DNA of 64,000 nt from Andrena cerasifolii. Lineage: Eukaryota > Arthropoda > Insecta > Hymenoptera > Andrenidae. Under the pieces are notes generated by a model. That model worked only from the letters and a program-made list of their open reading frames with translations. It did not search any database and was not told where the DNA came from. Where the stretch lies: the NCBI RefSeq assembly GCF_050908995.1, contig NC_135124.1:2294001-2358000 (forward strand), in the 5' to 3' direction. Each line of letters begins with the position of its first letter. Position 1 is the first letter of the stretch. The position numbers and the translations under genes were made by a program. Shown in pieces: positions 33,586 to 48,500 of the stretch.

Positions 33586-36500
33586 CTAAGAATTTTATTA
33601 AACACTTTGTGTAATAGTATGTAGTTACTACACAGTCATAAATGTATATAACATTCTAAAAAACATTACCTGTTTTTCTGGAGTTATATAATTCTCCTCG
33701 ATCCTTGTTCGAATTCGTTTTATATCATCATTCCCAGTAATTATTGTATAATACCTATCAAAATACTGATCATTGTGTTGCTCTTTTAATTGTTCCAAAG
33801 TAATTAACGATGGTTTGATCCCATTTAATTTTTCCGCAACTGCTTTGATTTTTTTCTTTGGTACCCATTTAATGTCTACCAATTGAATAAAACGGTCATA
33901 TTTTGCAAGTACTGATTAAAGTAATTGTCACAAATTAAATACAAAGCGACCCATTTGAATGTATAAGTTAATACATTTTGGAAAGTATGTTGATTAAAAA
34001 AAATTAATCACATAAAAGTTGAAGTTGGTTAGGTTAACGAGTTAAGCAGTTAAAAGCTTTTCAAACTCGTTTACACTTTTGCAAGATTCACATTTGGGAT
34101 ATGTATTCGTTGTATCAAGATTAAAGATACACATTCTGTACAATTTTTTTGAGAATTTGAGACTAACAATATGACAATGAACTTTAATTCAACTTTAATA
34201 TAAATACCACTCTATTAACTTGCACACCGTATACAGGGTCATCCGTTAAAACTACAACCTACGCGCGCGCGAACAGACGAAAATGGCAACACCGCCTCAC
34301 GGACGCATTCCACTACAACCATTCACCGGCCCGACGTTCGGAGGGTTGCCAGCGACCGCTGAACAGCAGTGATGCCCAAGCTTCGAAAATTTTAGGATGC
34401 TCTCTTTCAAATTAACGTCGCAAAAAGCTATTTAAAATTTCCCGGCCCGGGTTGAAAAATTTTGGGCCTTTTTCGTATAACTTTTGAACTATAAAAGATA
34501 TCGGAATGCAATTTGCGTCGAAAAATGAGGAAAAATTATTCCCTCTTAATGATGGACAATATAAAATATTTTACGTTTACTTAATTCTTCTTTAATCTAT
34601 TTTTTAACCATAATTGTTGTGAAAAGCTTTTGCAAACTGTTTATTTGATACCTGTATTTAATGCTCTTTTTAAAATTCATGGTGTTGCTAAACAATAAGC
34701 TAATTGTTTCAGTATCGTTACTTTCATAAATTGAGAAATTAAATTTTTATTCAATTATGTGTTAGTTCTGCAAACCTCAGAATTAGAACTATTTTTTTAC
34801 CCGTCGGATACCCGGCTACCCGGAACAACTTCATGCCATTGAATGTGGTATTGTTCGATCATTTTTGGCTAACATCAAACAATACCACAGTCAATATAAC
34901 ATGCAATTACTTGAAGTTGTTTCAGGTAGCCGGATACCCGACGTGTCAAAAAGTAACAGATTGTTCTGGTTTTCTTTTTTTTTAATTTTATCCTTAATGC
35001 AGTGCATGCATAGATCGGACGTAACGGATAACTAATGGGACTTGTCTTCGATTGTAGCGGTGTTTGAATTTTTTCTAAACGCCACGGCTATACCGGCTTC
35101 CGTTACTGCTATTTTTTGGAATGATGCGTCATTATTGTGGCTTTTACACGCAGGTGGCGAAAAATGTTGAAAAAATCTCCGTACAGGGGTATAGCACCGC
35201 GGTCAACCCTGTTGTAGCTAAAAATTTTTAAATTAAGACGGATACAGGACCAGTCGACATTTTTTTCAAACCTCATTACAGTAATCTGGGATGCAAGTGG
35301 TAAATCGATCATAAAAGCGGAGCGCGCGGCTTGCTTATCCGGGCCGGGAAATTTCGAATAGCTTTTTTCGACGTTAATTTGAAAGAGACCATCCTAAAAT
35401 TTTCGGAGCTTGGGCATCACTGCTGTCCAGCGGTCGCTGGCAACCCTCCGAACACCGGGCCGGTGAATAGTTGTAGTGAAATGCATCCGTGAGGCAGGGT
35501 TGCCATTTTAACTGTTTGTGCGCGCGTAGGTTGCAGTTTTAATGGATGACCCTGTATGTATGTATGTATGTTGTGTGGGGGTAGATCTATAGAATTTCTG
35601 GAATGCGAACACGGTGCGGAAAATCCCAGACAGGCCGGGCCGAGGGAGATAGTGGCATTGGTGGGTGTCTATCCTTTATTAGTGTATTATTCTGTAGTGA
35701 TTTGGGTATAGGCAGGTATAGACGCGTCAGTAAGAGTGAAACTGTATCCCACGCATATAACTATGTCTTTCCAACATCGCGGCACGACTCCTAATATACA
35801 GAGTTCACATTCCAGGTATTCTATAGTTCAATGGGGTAAGTCTTTGAGCTCTATACCAACTAGAGAGTGAACAGCAGTGGGAAGAAGTAAAGGCAACAGC
35901 GGTCCGAGAAAAATCGAACATATTGTGTGACTTTATGCTTCTTCTTCCTACTATCCCCCTTTATCTCAATAGCATGCGCTATACGTCAGCTGTAGTTCGT
36001 ACTGCGATAGAGAAAGCATTCCATAATATTTCCCTTCCTTGGCCCGGCCACCATTGCTCTGTTCACACTCCAGTTAGTATAGAGCACGGTGTAATAGACA
36101 GGTGTTCCGAATCAGCACCTTTACCGCAGCGCTTTTGTGTGCAGATTTCTGTGTGGTTGCTCTGGTCGTTGCAGGGGGCGCCGTGATAAGAAAAACATGT
36201 ACGTATTTGTTAATGAGATTGTAGTAGTAGAGATTTTAGTGGTATTATGCGCAAGAAGTTAGCCTGATATGTATGGCTTTTCGCCAGAAGAACTAGGTCG
36301 AAAGAAGGATACATTCGAAAAAGGGCACAATGGGGTAGGTTCACTGGCATGCACTATATGTACATGTATAGCGTGTTGTAAGACAGAAATAGGTTCACCG
36401 CTTATCTTCCCTCTTTCCCGAGTGGGCTCCCACACCACACTTCACATTAGTATAGAGCTCAGTGGTTTGAAATCGTTTAAAACAGAGGGCGTCCCAAAAT

Positions 36501-39500
36501 TGCGGGACAATCCAAAACATGCAATATCCTGATGCAAAAAGACATCGAGAAGTCCTTTACCGTTTTCGGATCCGAGGCTTCGTTCTCGAGATATTAACAG
36601 TTGAATATTAGCGGTCGAACTTCCGGGCCGCGTAGTATAAAGCTGAGTCAGCTGAGCGCGCAACAGTTAGACAAGCACGCACACGCAGGAGACGTAGATA
36701 CACTAGGCGTCAAAACGGTTTCTCTTCGGAAATTTGGCAACGTTGCATATCACTAGGCATAACTCAGCGGTTCTAGTGACATGCAACGTTGCCAAATTTC
36801 CGAAGGGAAGTCGATTCTGGCGTCTAGTGTACAGATCCACGCACACAGTAGAGCTGACCGCACTGGTTCAAACCGTGAAAATGGGTTAGTGAGTAGATGT
36901 AAACTGCGCAGCCCGGAAGTTTGACCGCCAATATTCAACTGTTAATATCTCAAGAACGAAGCTTCGGATTCCAAAACGGTGAAGGACATTTCGATGTCTT
37001 TTTGGGACACACTGTGTACAGATACATAATTATTCTAAAACATCCTAGACATATCCAGGCATTGAATCTTTTCTTTGACATTCTAACGTCTTAATATCCA
37101 TAACAAATACCTTACATTTAATTCTTCTCAGCTTAATATAGTTTCTAAAAACTTTCCAAAATTTATGTATGGATTAAAATAGGTTTCTTCATACCAATAT
37201 TAAAAATGTGGATTTAACTCAATGAAAGAAAAACTACTACATATAAGATACAAAGGGAATACCTGTAATATCTTCTTCACTTTCTCTTACTGTCTTATTA
37301 ATGTGTTCAGTCCAATTTAACGGTTCATGAACAAAAACATCCATACAAGATAGAATAGGACCTTGCTCGTTTCTTAGCGCTCGTAACACATGAATCATTA
37401 TTGTTCCCAAAAGATCGTTTTCAGTGAAAGGCTTCAACAAGCCAAGAATTTGGGGCGTTAAGCGAAATGGCATCAACTCAGGTATCTTTTGATCAATGCC
37501 TGCACCAAAAGCTAAACCAAAGTCAATGCCTAAGCATCGTCCTGAACCAATAGCGATGAGGACGTTCCCAAGATGTCGATCACCGATGCCCAAAATCCAG
37601 TGTGCGATACACATAGTAGCGTACGCAGTGATAAAATTTCGGCGCATGGTAACGAAGCTTTCTACAGACGGGCATAATATCATGAACGTTCTGCGTAAAC
37701 TGTCCCATTCGGTTTTACTGATAAACTCATTCATTTTAGCGATCACATTTGAGGCACTGTACTTTACTGTCGCCTCTTTGTATCTTTCGTGTAGTCTTTT
37801 AGAAGCTACAGCGCTACGTATCCATTCTTCATATTCTATAGGTATGGAGTTATATCGATTTATCTCCTGCTTGGATAGTGTGTAGTGTATTAATTCTTGC
37901 AGAGACCTTGTGTTATCTATCCATTGTATGAAACCCAGTGTTCTGGATAAGGGTATCACCTGAATTGAAAAGGAGATACCTATTACAAGATTTATTACTT
38001 GCATAAACAGGATACAATATTACTTGAAATCCTTAAAAGATTATTTCAAGATCAAAGTAAAATATAATAGAAGTAAGTGACATTCAGTGAAGTTCAGTAG
38101 GATAAAAAAAGAATCACCTATGACAGGGCTGCACAGGGAGCTTTTTTCATCGCATAGTGTCGAGCAACCAGTCGTACGCCGTTACTAAGGGTAGAATCAG
38201 TGAGGAGAACTGCAGTAGGATAGATGCGGGCTCGTAGGCGCGTAGCGTAAGTATATATAGCTGGGTTCCTTGTGGGGCCCAAATGCAGAGCAGGTCCCGC
38301 AATACAATACGGTGAGGTCATGAAATTTCCAAAACATTTGCTACTGCCGGCATTTCGTATGACTTGACGGTTCGATTTTACTGATAATAAAACATTTATT
38401 GCTAATAATACTTATATTTTCAGCGGCACATAAAATAATTAGAAAGTTAATACTATACAAATAAATAACTCGGACACAAAGAAAACACAATTTTAAGTAA
38501 CGGTATATATCATTTACAAAAGCTAGAAATACTTGTTTTCTTTGTGTTCGAGTTATTTATTTGTATAAATAACTTAAAAGATAAGTATTATTAGCAGTAA
38601 ATGTTTTATTATCAGTAAAATCGAACCGTCAAGTCATACGAAATGCCGGCAGTAGCAAATGTTTTAGGAATTTCATGACCCCACCGTATTATATTGCGGG
38701 ACCTACTCTGCATTTGGGCCCTACAAGGAACCCAGTTATATATACTTACGCTACGCGCCTACGAGCCCGCACCTATCCTACTGCAGTTCTCACAGATTCT
38801 ACCCTTAGTAACGGCGCACGGCTGGTTGCTCGCCGCTAGGCGCTGAAAAAGGCTCCCTGCGCAGCCCTGACCTATGACATTCACAGAAAACGTTACTATA
38901 TTGGCAAAAGTAGTACCTAGCTGAATAAATAATTAGCACACAGTGACATATTCAATATTTTTAAATAAATATGAGATAAAGTGTTTGTTGCATCACTGGG
39001 ATTTAGTTCATTCTATTGAATTGTCCAGAAACTTGACCTCCTTCTTTTTAATAACATATTTACTTACCTGATAAGTATCAACAGACAATTGTCTTTGCCT
39101 GCAAGCGGTATCAGTATGTAATGTTTTGTTCATAATAGTGAACAATTGTTGCAACCTCTGATCTTGTCTTAGATCCTCCCCAAATTTGACCAGAAAATGG
39201 TATTCCTTTGCATCATTGCCCACCATGGTAATTCGAATTGGTTTGCGTAGTGATTGCATCACCTTCACAGTAGATTCGAATTTTATAATTTTTGCATGGT
39301 ATTGCGGCATAGGTCTCCTATTGCCAGTATACTGTCCAGGTATCTCGATATTTCTTTCACGAAATTCGTGTAACCATGGACTGTAGTCCTTTAACTTCAA
39401 TTTATCCCGACGTTTACAAAGCGAATCTTTAATATTCTCAATCATTTTGATTACTCGCTGCTTAATTTCTTCAGGACTTTTGCCTTTTAGTTTCTCTATT

Positions 39501-42500
39501 TTACTTTCATACGCTTTAATTTCATTAAAAACACTCCCTGCTTTTGGATCATGTTTGTTTCCCTGTGTGCTTTGATATACCTTCTTCAGAAGTATATCTA
39601 TTGCCGTTGATGTTCCAAGTCGCAAATTTTTTATACATTCAGATAAATAATATTGCAAGTACAATTCTGGTTGAACTACGTATTGCATCGCTAACAAAAA
39701 TTGGTCGACTTCGGGTCTACTGTAGAGTATTTGGCGAATTTCGTAAGTTCTAGTTTCGTCCAGAAGAGCACGGTTCGTTTCCACCGTCAAGCGAAATGTG
39801 TAAAGTACCGCATTCGGATAAGTCTCAACGATTCGTTTCAGGATGGGTATGATTAATGGAGCGATCAATGTTCCGAGGTGCGAGAACAGTTGCGCCTGCC
39901 AAGAAAGAAACAACCAAGTCTGAACTCCGTCGCACTCTTTTAAGAATATGTCTTTCGTCTCTTCGTCCTCAAAATATTCTGGTTTTAGCAAGCAAGGAAA
40001 ATAGTGCGCTGCTTCAAGAGATCCGAAACTCATTGCCTTCAATGTAGAATTTACAAATTCCTTTCTTAATTGAACGTCACTCGAGTTACGTGACAACCTG
40101 TTGTAACAGTACCTTGCGAGAGTGAAATAACACTCCTTCTTGTTCGTAGTCTTATCGCAACAGGTTTTTAAACTCTTCAAACTATAAGCTTCCAATGAGT
40201 ATCTGATGGTGGATAAATCACCATTTTCAGCATTTACCTCATTCAAGATTGTAGTGTTTATGGTTAATAACTCAGAAAACGTCTCATCTTTTTCGCTTAA
40301 CTCTACAATTTTTGAAGCTAATGTGCTTACTTGCTGCTGAACGGCAACATTCGTCTTGGGGTCAAGGTCATTTTTTTCCAAAAGATTATGACAATGCTTC
40401 CAAGAAGAAGCATAATTCGACAACTTTTTTCCCATATTCATTTCAATCTCCCCATTCAAAAATTTTTTCTTTGCGCCCATTAAGACGAACTGGTGTTCCA
40501 AGTCCGACGAATAATTTGTTATATTCTTTTCCAATTGGCACACGTATTTCTTTGCTATGTATATATTTTTTTGATTCAACGCTGCTTCGATCATTTTCAA
40601 CTGCATTTGAAATGTAACCGAGTGCAACTTATGAGTAATCCCCATATCTTCTCTATCCATTAGACTTTCAGATTCGTCTTGCGTTTCATTCTCGCCCCAC
40701 TGTCCCACTTTATCACTCAGTAGGTAGCTAATGAAATATATTCTGTAGGAGGTTAATATATCCCATGGGAGAATAGAGTCTTGTGCTGAGGGTACACTCT
40801 TATTCCAGAACTTTAAGATCTCTTGCAAGTCGCACGGGCCTTTTGCTGTTTTTAAAATTCTTATAAAGTGATTTACATCATTTATTATTCGCAACTTTTG
40901 CAATTTATGAGCTTTTAACTGTGTTGAAAGTGGATGAAGCGCAATCCACTGTTCCCTGATTTCATCCAATGAGTTCAATACAAATTCACGAGCAGCTTCC
41001 AGTTTTTCGAACAGGTACATTGATAATTCTGTTCCAAAGAATCGTTTCATGTGTTTCATTTTTGCATCGTCGCATAACCAAGACTCCATGATCTTTACAT
41101 TATCTGCAAGCATGTCACTGGTGTCGTCATCTACTAATTTACGTACATGTACCTCCATCAACCACGGAAACATCCACTCTTTCCATGAATCATTCCAAAT
41201 GTTGTCTATATTCCCATGTAATCTTTTCTGTGTCCATGTATCGATTTCATCCCAGCGACATAAATTGCTCAAACATTCGAATGAAGCTTGAAGACAATGC
41301 TGTTTGACCGCTTCTGATTCTGTTTCATATGCTTTTTCGTATGCTGTTTTCGCTCTGACCCAATTATTAGCTGCTTGCGCAAATGCTGCCTCCTAATATA
41401 AAAGTAGAAGAATATCAGTGTGTATTAATCTTCTGCGAAAGTTCCGCCATTCTGACTCTTTTTTTCTAATCTTAATGTAATTTTTTTAATTACCCAGATA
41501 GCACAATACGTCTTAAAGACGTCCATTTTACGTCTGTATTTGGTCTGAACGTCTGACGACCTTATTAAGACATCTTTAAGACGTCGGTGTCGAGACGTTT
41601 CTAAGATGTCTGTCTTAGGCGTCTTTAAGACGTCCGCGCCAAGACGTCTTTTTTACGAACTTTTTAAGACGTCTGTGCCAAGACGTCTTTTTACGACCTT
41701 TTTAAGACGTCTTTAAGACGTCGCTGTCAAGATGTTTCTAAGATGTCGGTCTTAGGCGTCTTTAAGTCGTCTCCGAGACGTTTGTGCCAAGACGTCTTTT
41801 AAACGACTGTGTTGAGACGTCTTTAAGACGTCTGTCATGAGATGTTTCTAAGACGTCTGTCCGAGTAAGTGTTTAGGACGTCTCTAAGACGTCCATGCCA
41901 AGATGTTTTTTAAATGACTATGTTTAGATGCCTTAAAGACGTACCGTTTCCTGACAAATGACATAAAAAAACGTCTATAGACGTCTTTAAGACATCTTTA
42001 CGACAATAGCAGACGTCTTTAAGACGTCTGTGTGCTATCTGGGTACGTAGATTTGAGTATACTTTACAAGAGAGTAAACAAATAATTTATAGTAAAAAAA
42101 AATTAAAATCAAGCTTTTATTAGTTTAATAACTGTACTAAAAAGGAACAAATAATTTAGATACCGGCCTAAATGACTGCCTTAGAAGAATTCCATCATAT
42201 GACTATAAATAAAAGCGTGGGCGGTAAATATTGAAATGTCCTTTTTATAAATATTTATTCTGCTAGAACGTCCTTGTTGCACGAGTTTTTTCTAACTAAC
42301 CTAGCCCCAACCAATACCAATACCGTCGGCAGTTCTAGTATCAAGTAAAGTTTTTTGCGAATATCTCGTAAACCAAAACTGAGCGCCGAAAAGTTTAGAG
42401 GGAAATGTTGTTCAGAATGATGACCTTGACAACATATATGAAGGTCATTGAAATCGGAGAATCCTCCCCTAATCTAAATATTTACCAAATTAGCTTACAA

Positions 42501-45500
42501 GATTTAAATAAAAACTTGTAATCAATACGTACTGTATTGATTACAAGCTTTATTGATGCCCCGATGGAAAGAAGTCGGTCGAGAAACTCTATGGTCCGAA
42601 TAGTATTATCCCTATTGGCCGGCGCGACAATGTCGACCAATAAAAAGTAAGCAAACGGGACACGGGCGGCGGGAGCCAATGCGAGCGAAGAACCCCTCTT
42701 GCCCCTGTGACATTTCAACGGACTTCTTTCCATCGGGCCGCAGTACACTGCGTGAATTTTCTACAAACTTTTGCTATCATTAGACTTACTATGTATTGTA
42801 AAGATTACACTTGCTGCGTTTATTCTTGAATTTACTAATCTGACTTGAAATATAATGAGAAATTAATGAAATCCATTATAGTATCTAGGGACATCATACT
42901 TTATAACTCCCTCAGTGTAATGGATAAAATCACACAATTATCGCTCAGTGTAGTGGAAAATATTTATAGAAATAAGTACGTACCCGCATATCTTCGTCTC
43001 TGATATGATTGCGGAAAATGCTGAGGACTACATCAACATCATTCATAGACTTGTAAAGATTTGTTAACTGCAACCATTCGTCAGACGAGTCACTTACACC
43101 GACATTCCGTGCTTTTTTTATAGGTGGTCCAGAATCATTTGTATCATAAATTAAATTTTCCTCTAAGACAAGCGACCCAAGGAAGTGCAAGTTGTTCAAT
43201 GTTGAAACTTTTGTAATGACTTCTGGTGAACACTTTAATACACGTGTGGTTAATAATACTTCTAAAATTGCAGATATACTGGAATCTGTTCCTTGCTGAT
43301 TTTCTATGATGTGTTTCAAACTACTTGCAACTTTTTCCAGGAAACCATCGTCTTTACACTCTTTGAGTAATGAGCAGATAATGGAAACAGTTAAATCCTT
43401 ACAAATCAATGGATCTTTCTTTGCTAACTGTTCCAATGGCTCGATCAACGCAGCATGCGATATTTCAATGTCAGGAAAATCGCCTATTCTATACTTTCTA
43501 TACAATTTTACGCTGCTTCTTTGACGAGCAACTTCTTCCTGTATCATATTAGCACGCTGTATGTTCTTCTTAATTTCCTTTTGACGTATAGCCGCAGATA
43601 CTTCAGTTGAACTACTCAAAATCCGTTTGGATTTCTTTTGGTATGCAGGTTGCGGTACTTTTGGTACTGCGAAATGATGATCATATTCTTTGCCATTTGA
43701 ACCTAACTGAGGCTCTATATTCATGTAAGTCGGTAAAAATTCGGGATCCTGTGTTGCTCGAACCACTAACTCAGCATTAGAACTTGAAGATGGTCTTGCA
43801 TATGTAAAATCTTGAGATGTATTTCGTAATATAGTACTGGTTTGACTAAATGTTTGATTTATTTGACTAGCCATAGATGGAGCAAAGAGTGGAGCCTTTG
43901 ATCCCAAATTGTTTATCCTCCACGAGAGAGTAATTTTGTACTCTTTGTAGCTACACTTATGTAATGGTTTAAATATTGTCTGCGTATAATTTTTTGACTT
44001 TTTAGTAAGGTCTAAAATGATTAAAATCCAAAATGGCAGAAAATTATTGCCAACACTAGGAGTATACGTATTTAACGTCTCCAATAATCTTTCTTTCCAA
44101 GTGCATGATAACTGTGCATCCAGAGACCAGAAATTCAGTATTTTTTCTTGCAGTTGTTCGGCGGGATCCAATACAGCATTAAGCAGCATTTCTTTGCTGG
44201 TTTGCATCAATTCTCTTATACTTTTATCTCCAGAGGTATCGGCGGCATATTTCTTATAAATATTCATAAATATACTGTAAGCGATTTCTCTGTATTCAAT
44301 AGATTCGTGTTTTGCGTAAAGGGGTACTAATCTTGCCAGTGACAAAAGATTTAATGGCGGAAGAACAGGAACTAAAGTATCAATGATTTTCAATGCTATC
44401 GTTTCACAAAGTAAAATCTTATTCTTTAACAGATCGTGAAGCTTCATATAATTTAATTCCTTCAATATTTCATCCACGCTGAAATGCGGTATACACAGCA
44501 AGAATATTTCTAAACAATTTGATTTTCCTTGCACATCTACTCTAAATATATTTGCACTAACAAAGTCGAAATAAATCACAGCAGCACGTGGGTAACTTTT
44601 GCATAGAGCCCGAATGCACTTCATCTGCCTGTTCTCAAATTTTGTTTGCATCTGTCTTAATATACTTCGAATTTTGTCCATTATCTCTGATTTTCTATTC
44701 GTCTGTTCGTCAAGGCTGTCCAAACACGTAAGAATCAAACCGAAACATTCGCACGATTGCAGAACCGTTTCTTCGTCGTCTTGCCACTTTTCCAATGATT
44801 TCTCCAGAAACACTAAAATATCATTCTTTCGAACGATGTCGTTCTTCATTCCATTAACAAAACAAATTAATATCAAATATACCGCGGCTCCAGGAGCAGA
44901 TTCCATCTTGTCAGTTAAAATTTCAGGTAGTTTCAAACAACTTTGCCACATTTCAAGCATCGCTCTTACAATGTTCCTATTATATTTGTAAACAGCCTTG
45001 GAAATCTCATTGGTCTTCGTTACCAATGCTTTGCGAATGACTACTTCCCATAAATTTTGTGCTATGTGCTTGACATTGCTTTGCTCAGGCACAATCTGCC
45101 AATCTATCAGCATCTCTATAACATCGGCAATGATGTAATTTAACTGATTTGATCTTAAATACGAACACGTGGCCCACATTATCGACTGAAGAATAAGACT
45201 CGCATAAGGCTTGAACACAGTTTGCACGTTCAAGACAATTTTCAGCATAAACAATCTAACATTATCATACTTTGTTGATTGAATGGAACTACAAAAGTGT
45301 TTTAGCCATTTTGGCATTACGATGTTATTACCGGTAGGCGGCACAGATATTTTCGTCGATATTATATGACTTAGAGCTCCGCATATGGAAGCCATACATT
45401 CGTGATTATTTAACTCGTCACTTTCAAACATTAGGCTCATGCTTTCTTCTTCATAGTTGCTGTTAGATTTATCACGTACTACTGTGTCATTAAAATCGTA

Positions 45501-48500
45501 AGCATTAATATCTTCCTGTAAAGTACAGGTAGATAAGTCGTAGCTATAGATGTACGAGTATCGTTCAGAAGTCTGCTTTTGATTCTTGCTTTTTCTTATA
45601 TTAATCTGCTTCTTGCAGTGCTTTGGGTACTCTTTTAACGTCTGGTGAAAATTGTACACCTTCTGGCAGTCCACGATATTCTCCCAAATTAATTTCTCCT
45701 CCTTTCTATTCTCAGCAAACATGCTCATGTAATGGTCTTCATCTTCTTTTAAGCATACAATTGATACGGAACAGTTATATGCAGAGCAATGTAGTAATCG
45801 CATCATTTCCTTTAGGGCCGGGTCAGGTGTCTTTAACATACGCACGTTCAATGCGCTAATATACAATTTTTTTAAGAGCTCTTCTCCAGTTCGTACGTTA
45901 TCGATCGCATTTCGCGTAATGACGCTATTAATATCTATTTCCTCTACATGTATTTTTGCAAACATAACTGCGACCAGTTCGTAACAACATATTTTTGATG
46001 CTACAAGTTGTCTCATATCTGAGCTACTACCAACGAGACTTTGGTGAATTATGTCATATATCTCTTTAATATTTCTCGCGAAGAATTGACGTATTACAGT
46101 GGATTTACATAATTGAAACGGTGGTAAAAGAAATTTGTATAGTATATCGAACCTCTCGCCTGCCGACATATTGAAGTTCATAAACAACTTGTACACCTTT
46201 TCTATAGACTCTAAAGCGTAATCGGAGGTAATTGAATTGAAATATTTTTGCAGACTCTCGTTCACTTTTTCGCCGCATAGGTGCTCAGCCACTCCAGCCG
46301 CGAATAAAATTATAGTTTCGAGTACTATGATCGATTTAGTTACTGGTAACGCCGTTAACAATGTTTGGAAGCAATTGATCATTTTCAATACTTTCACGTT
46401 TCTCTGCGAGAACTCATTTGTGGATATGGAAAGTCTGTCGCTTCGCAGGGTACGTAGAATAACGAGCAATTCCGATTTTGTATTAGACGTCATATCAGTT
46501 AGGCAGACGAGGAAATTCTGAAGAATTCGAATTTTATACTCTATGTCGGACTTCTCTGCCAATTGCTCGAGAATCCATGTATAAAACTCCTCACTCAGGG
46601 GCAATAATTCCGTTGGCTTCTCCTTTAAATGCACTGCAATCCCATAAATACTTATGAACTTTTCTTTCCTGTCTTCAAAATTATTCACTGCTTGTTCGAA
46701 TGTTGTAAACCTTTTAACGGCAGCGTCCACTAAAATCTCGGCACAAGTATGCAATTCTTTCTTATGTCGTCTTACGAACAAGAATAATTGCTCTGTTATT
46801 GCTAGTAAAAGCGACGGATTCCATTGTAGTAGCTCATCAAATACTTCCATAGTTTTTTCCGTATCTTTTAACATGTATCGAAATATTTCACTTTTAAACA
46901 CATTTAAAAAATATAATCCGTGTTCAATTCTTTTAGAGGGTGATTCAAGCCTTGTATTAGTTTCAATTAATTTAATGAGAGTCCTTGTCATTGGTGGCTG
47001 TAAGCAAGTAACTGAACTTTAGATTCTCTTCATATACAGTTAGTAAAAAAAGAATTTGGACGCTTTTTAAAATCGCATAACTTTGTTAGAATTGGTCCAA
47101 ACGACATAAGTTTTTTTTAGAAGCTAGAAGGACTAGTTTGCTAAGTGACGTGTTTCGTGATTTTGAAAAAAAATTGAATTGGTCGGAATAGCAAAAAAAA
47201 AAATAGTAAAGGTCGCAGAATAAGGTCGAAAATTGCGAAATTCCCAAAATCGGCGATTCTCAACCTTATTCTGCGATCTTTATGCGTTTATAGCTCAGAA
47301 CAACGTTAACCGATTTTCATGACATTTTAGGTATGTATATAACTTACTTCAATCTACAATTGGGTTCTTTGAATTTTCATTACAACTCAAAAAAAAAAAT
47401 TTTAAAAATGGACCTTTACTATTTTGTTTTGCTATTCTGACCAAATGCATTTTTTTTAAAACGACGAAACGCGTCACTTAGCAAACTAATAATTCTAGCT
47501 TCTAAAAAAAAAGCTCATGTCGTTTGGACCAATTCTAACAAAGTTATGCGACTTTAAAAAGCGTCCAAATACTTTTTTTTACTAACTTTACATTCGATAT
47601 GCTTTTGTACTTTCTATTTACATATTTAAATAACATACCTCGTAGTGCAAAAGCAATAAATCCATTACGATTCCTAAGTATTCTTTTACAGAAGGTTTGA
47701 AATTTACACAAACAAGTTCTCCTATTTCTTCTTTTGCTAAAACTTTGAAAATGCTTGTAACATTATTTTCCGACTGCTCGTGCAACTGTGGTGCCTAAGA
47801 AAAAAAATTACAATTTCAGAATTTAAGGGGACTAGGCAGTCAGAAACTCGATTTTTTGTACTTTTTCAAAGTACTACCGTTCCTAAGTAAAATGCCGTTT
47901 GGTGTATGTTAAAATTCGCAAAATTAAGGATTTTACAGCCCCTCTTCGTTTTGCAGTGACTGCGAAAAAACGGAGATACAAGTCAATTTGAAAAAAATTC
48001 AGCATATGTGAAACATGTCTAATTACGGCCTGAACCTACGCGTAAGTCTGTGAAAACTTCTATTTTGACAAAAAAAAATAAAAAAATAAAATGGCTCTTT
48101 TCCCTGGCGAAAAATCAAGTTTCTTTAAAATTTGCCGTTTTATATTTTTTCTTTTTTAATAAGTTCATTAAATATTTTCTAATTAATCCTACCTTTAACC
48201 CTGATTAAATATGTAAATTATATTATACGTGTGGTAATACGTATTCAGTGGATTGGTGGATTTTGTGTTAAATTCGAGTTCTCAGATATGTAGCAAACAT
48301 ACAAGAAGCAAACAGAGGATCGAAGCTGAATAAAATCGTGTAAACATATAATTTCTTTTCAATTTTGCCATTCCAAAAAAAGAATATACACATTTTTGGC
48401 GTTTTTGGGCCATTTCGTTTGATTAATTTTGTCGTTGCCAATACATTTCCATGCTGATCTACCACCACGTATCATGCATGAATATGAACCGTTCTGGGGA

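Larger units (their letters stand above)
33911..37262. other. 3.35-kb last large DNA-PKcs intron
   Basis: Contains the dispersed copy of the 5S-spacer transposon (34234-35554), the foldback element 36483-37014 and about 0.9 kb (35555-36482) in which I recognise nothing. A short hAT-type start 'cagagatgggcaaaa' lies outside the gene at 33356. Confidence 0.6.

Noticed and set aside
37085..37200. Minus-strand frame KLRRIKCKVFVMDIKTLECQ as the DNA-PKcs exon after the kinase domain
   Set aside because: It mimicked the linker before FATC but needed an unlikely acceptor and stopped early. The exons at 33670-33911 and 33508-33585 fit far better in sequence and phase.
37237..46991. ATM or mTOR as identity of the large kinase
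   Set aside because: The PELMPFRLTPQ block, LRQDQRLQQLF and the HCSAYNCSVSIVCL block are those of DNA-PKcs.
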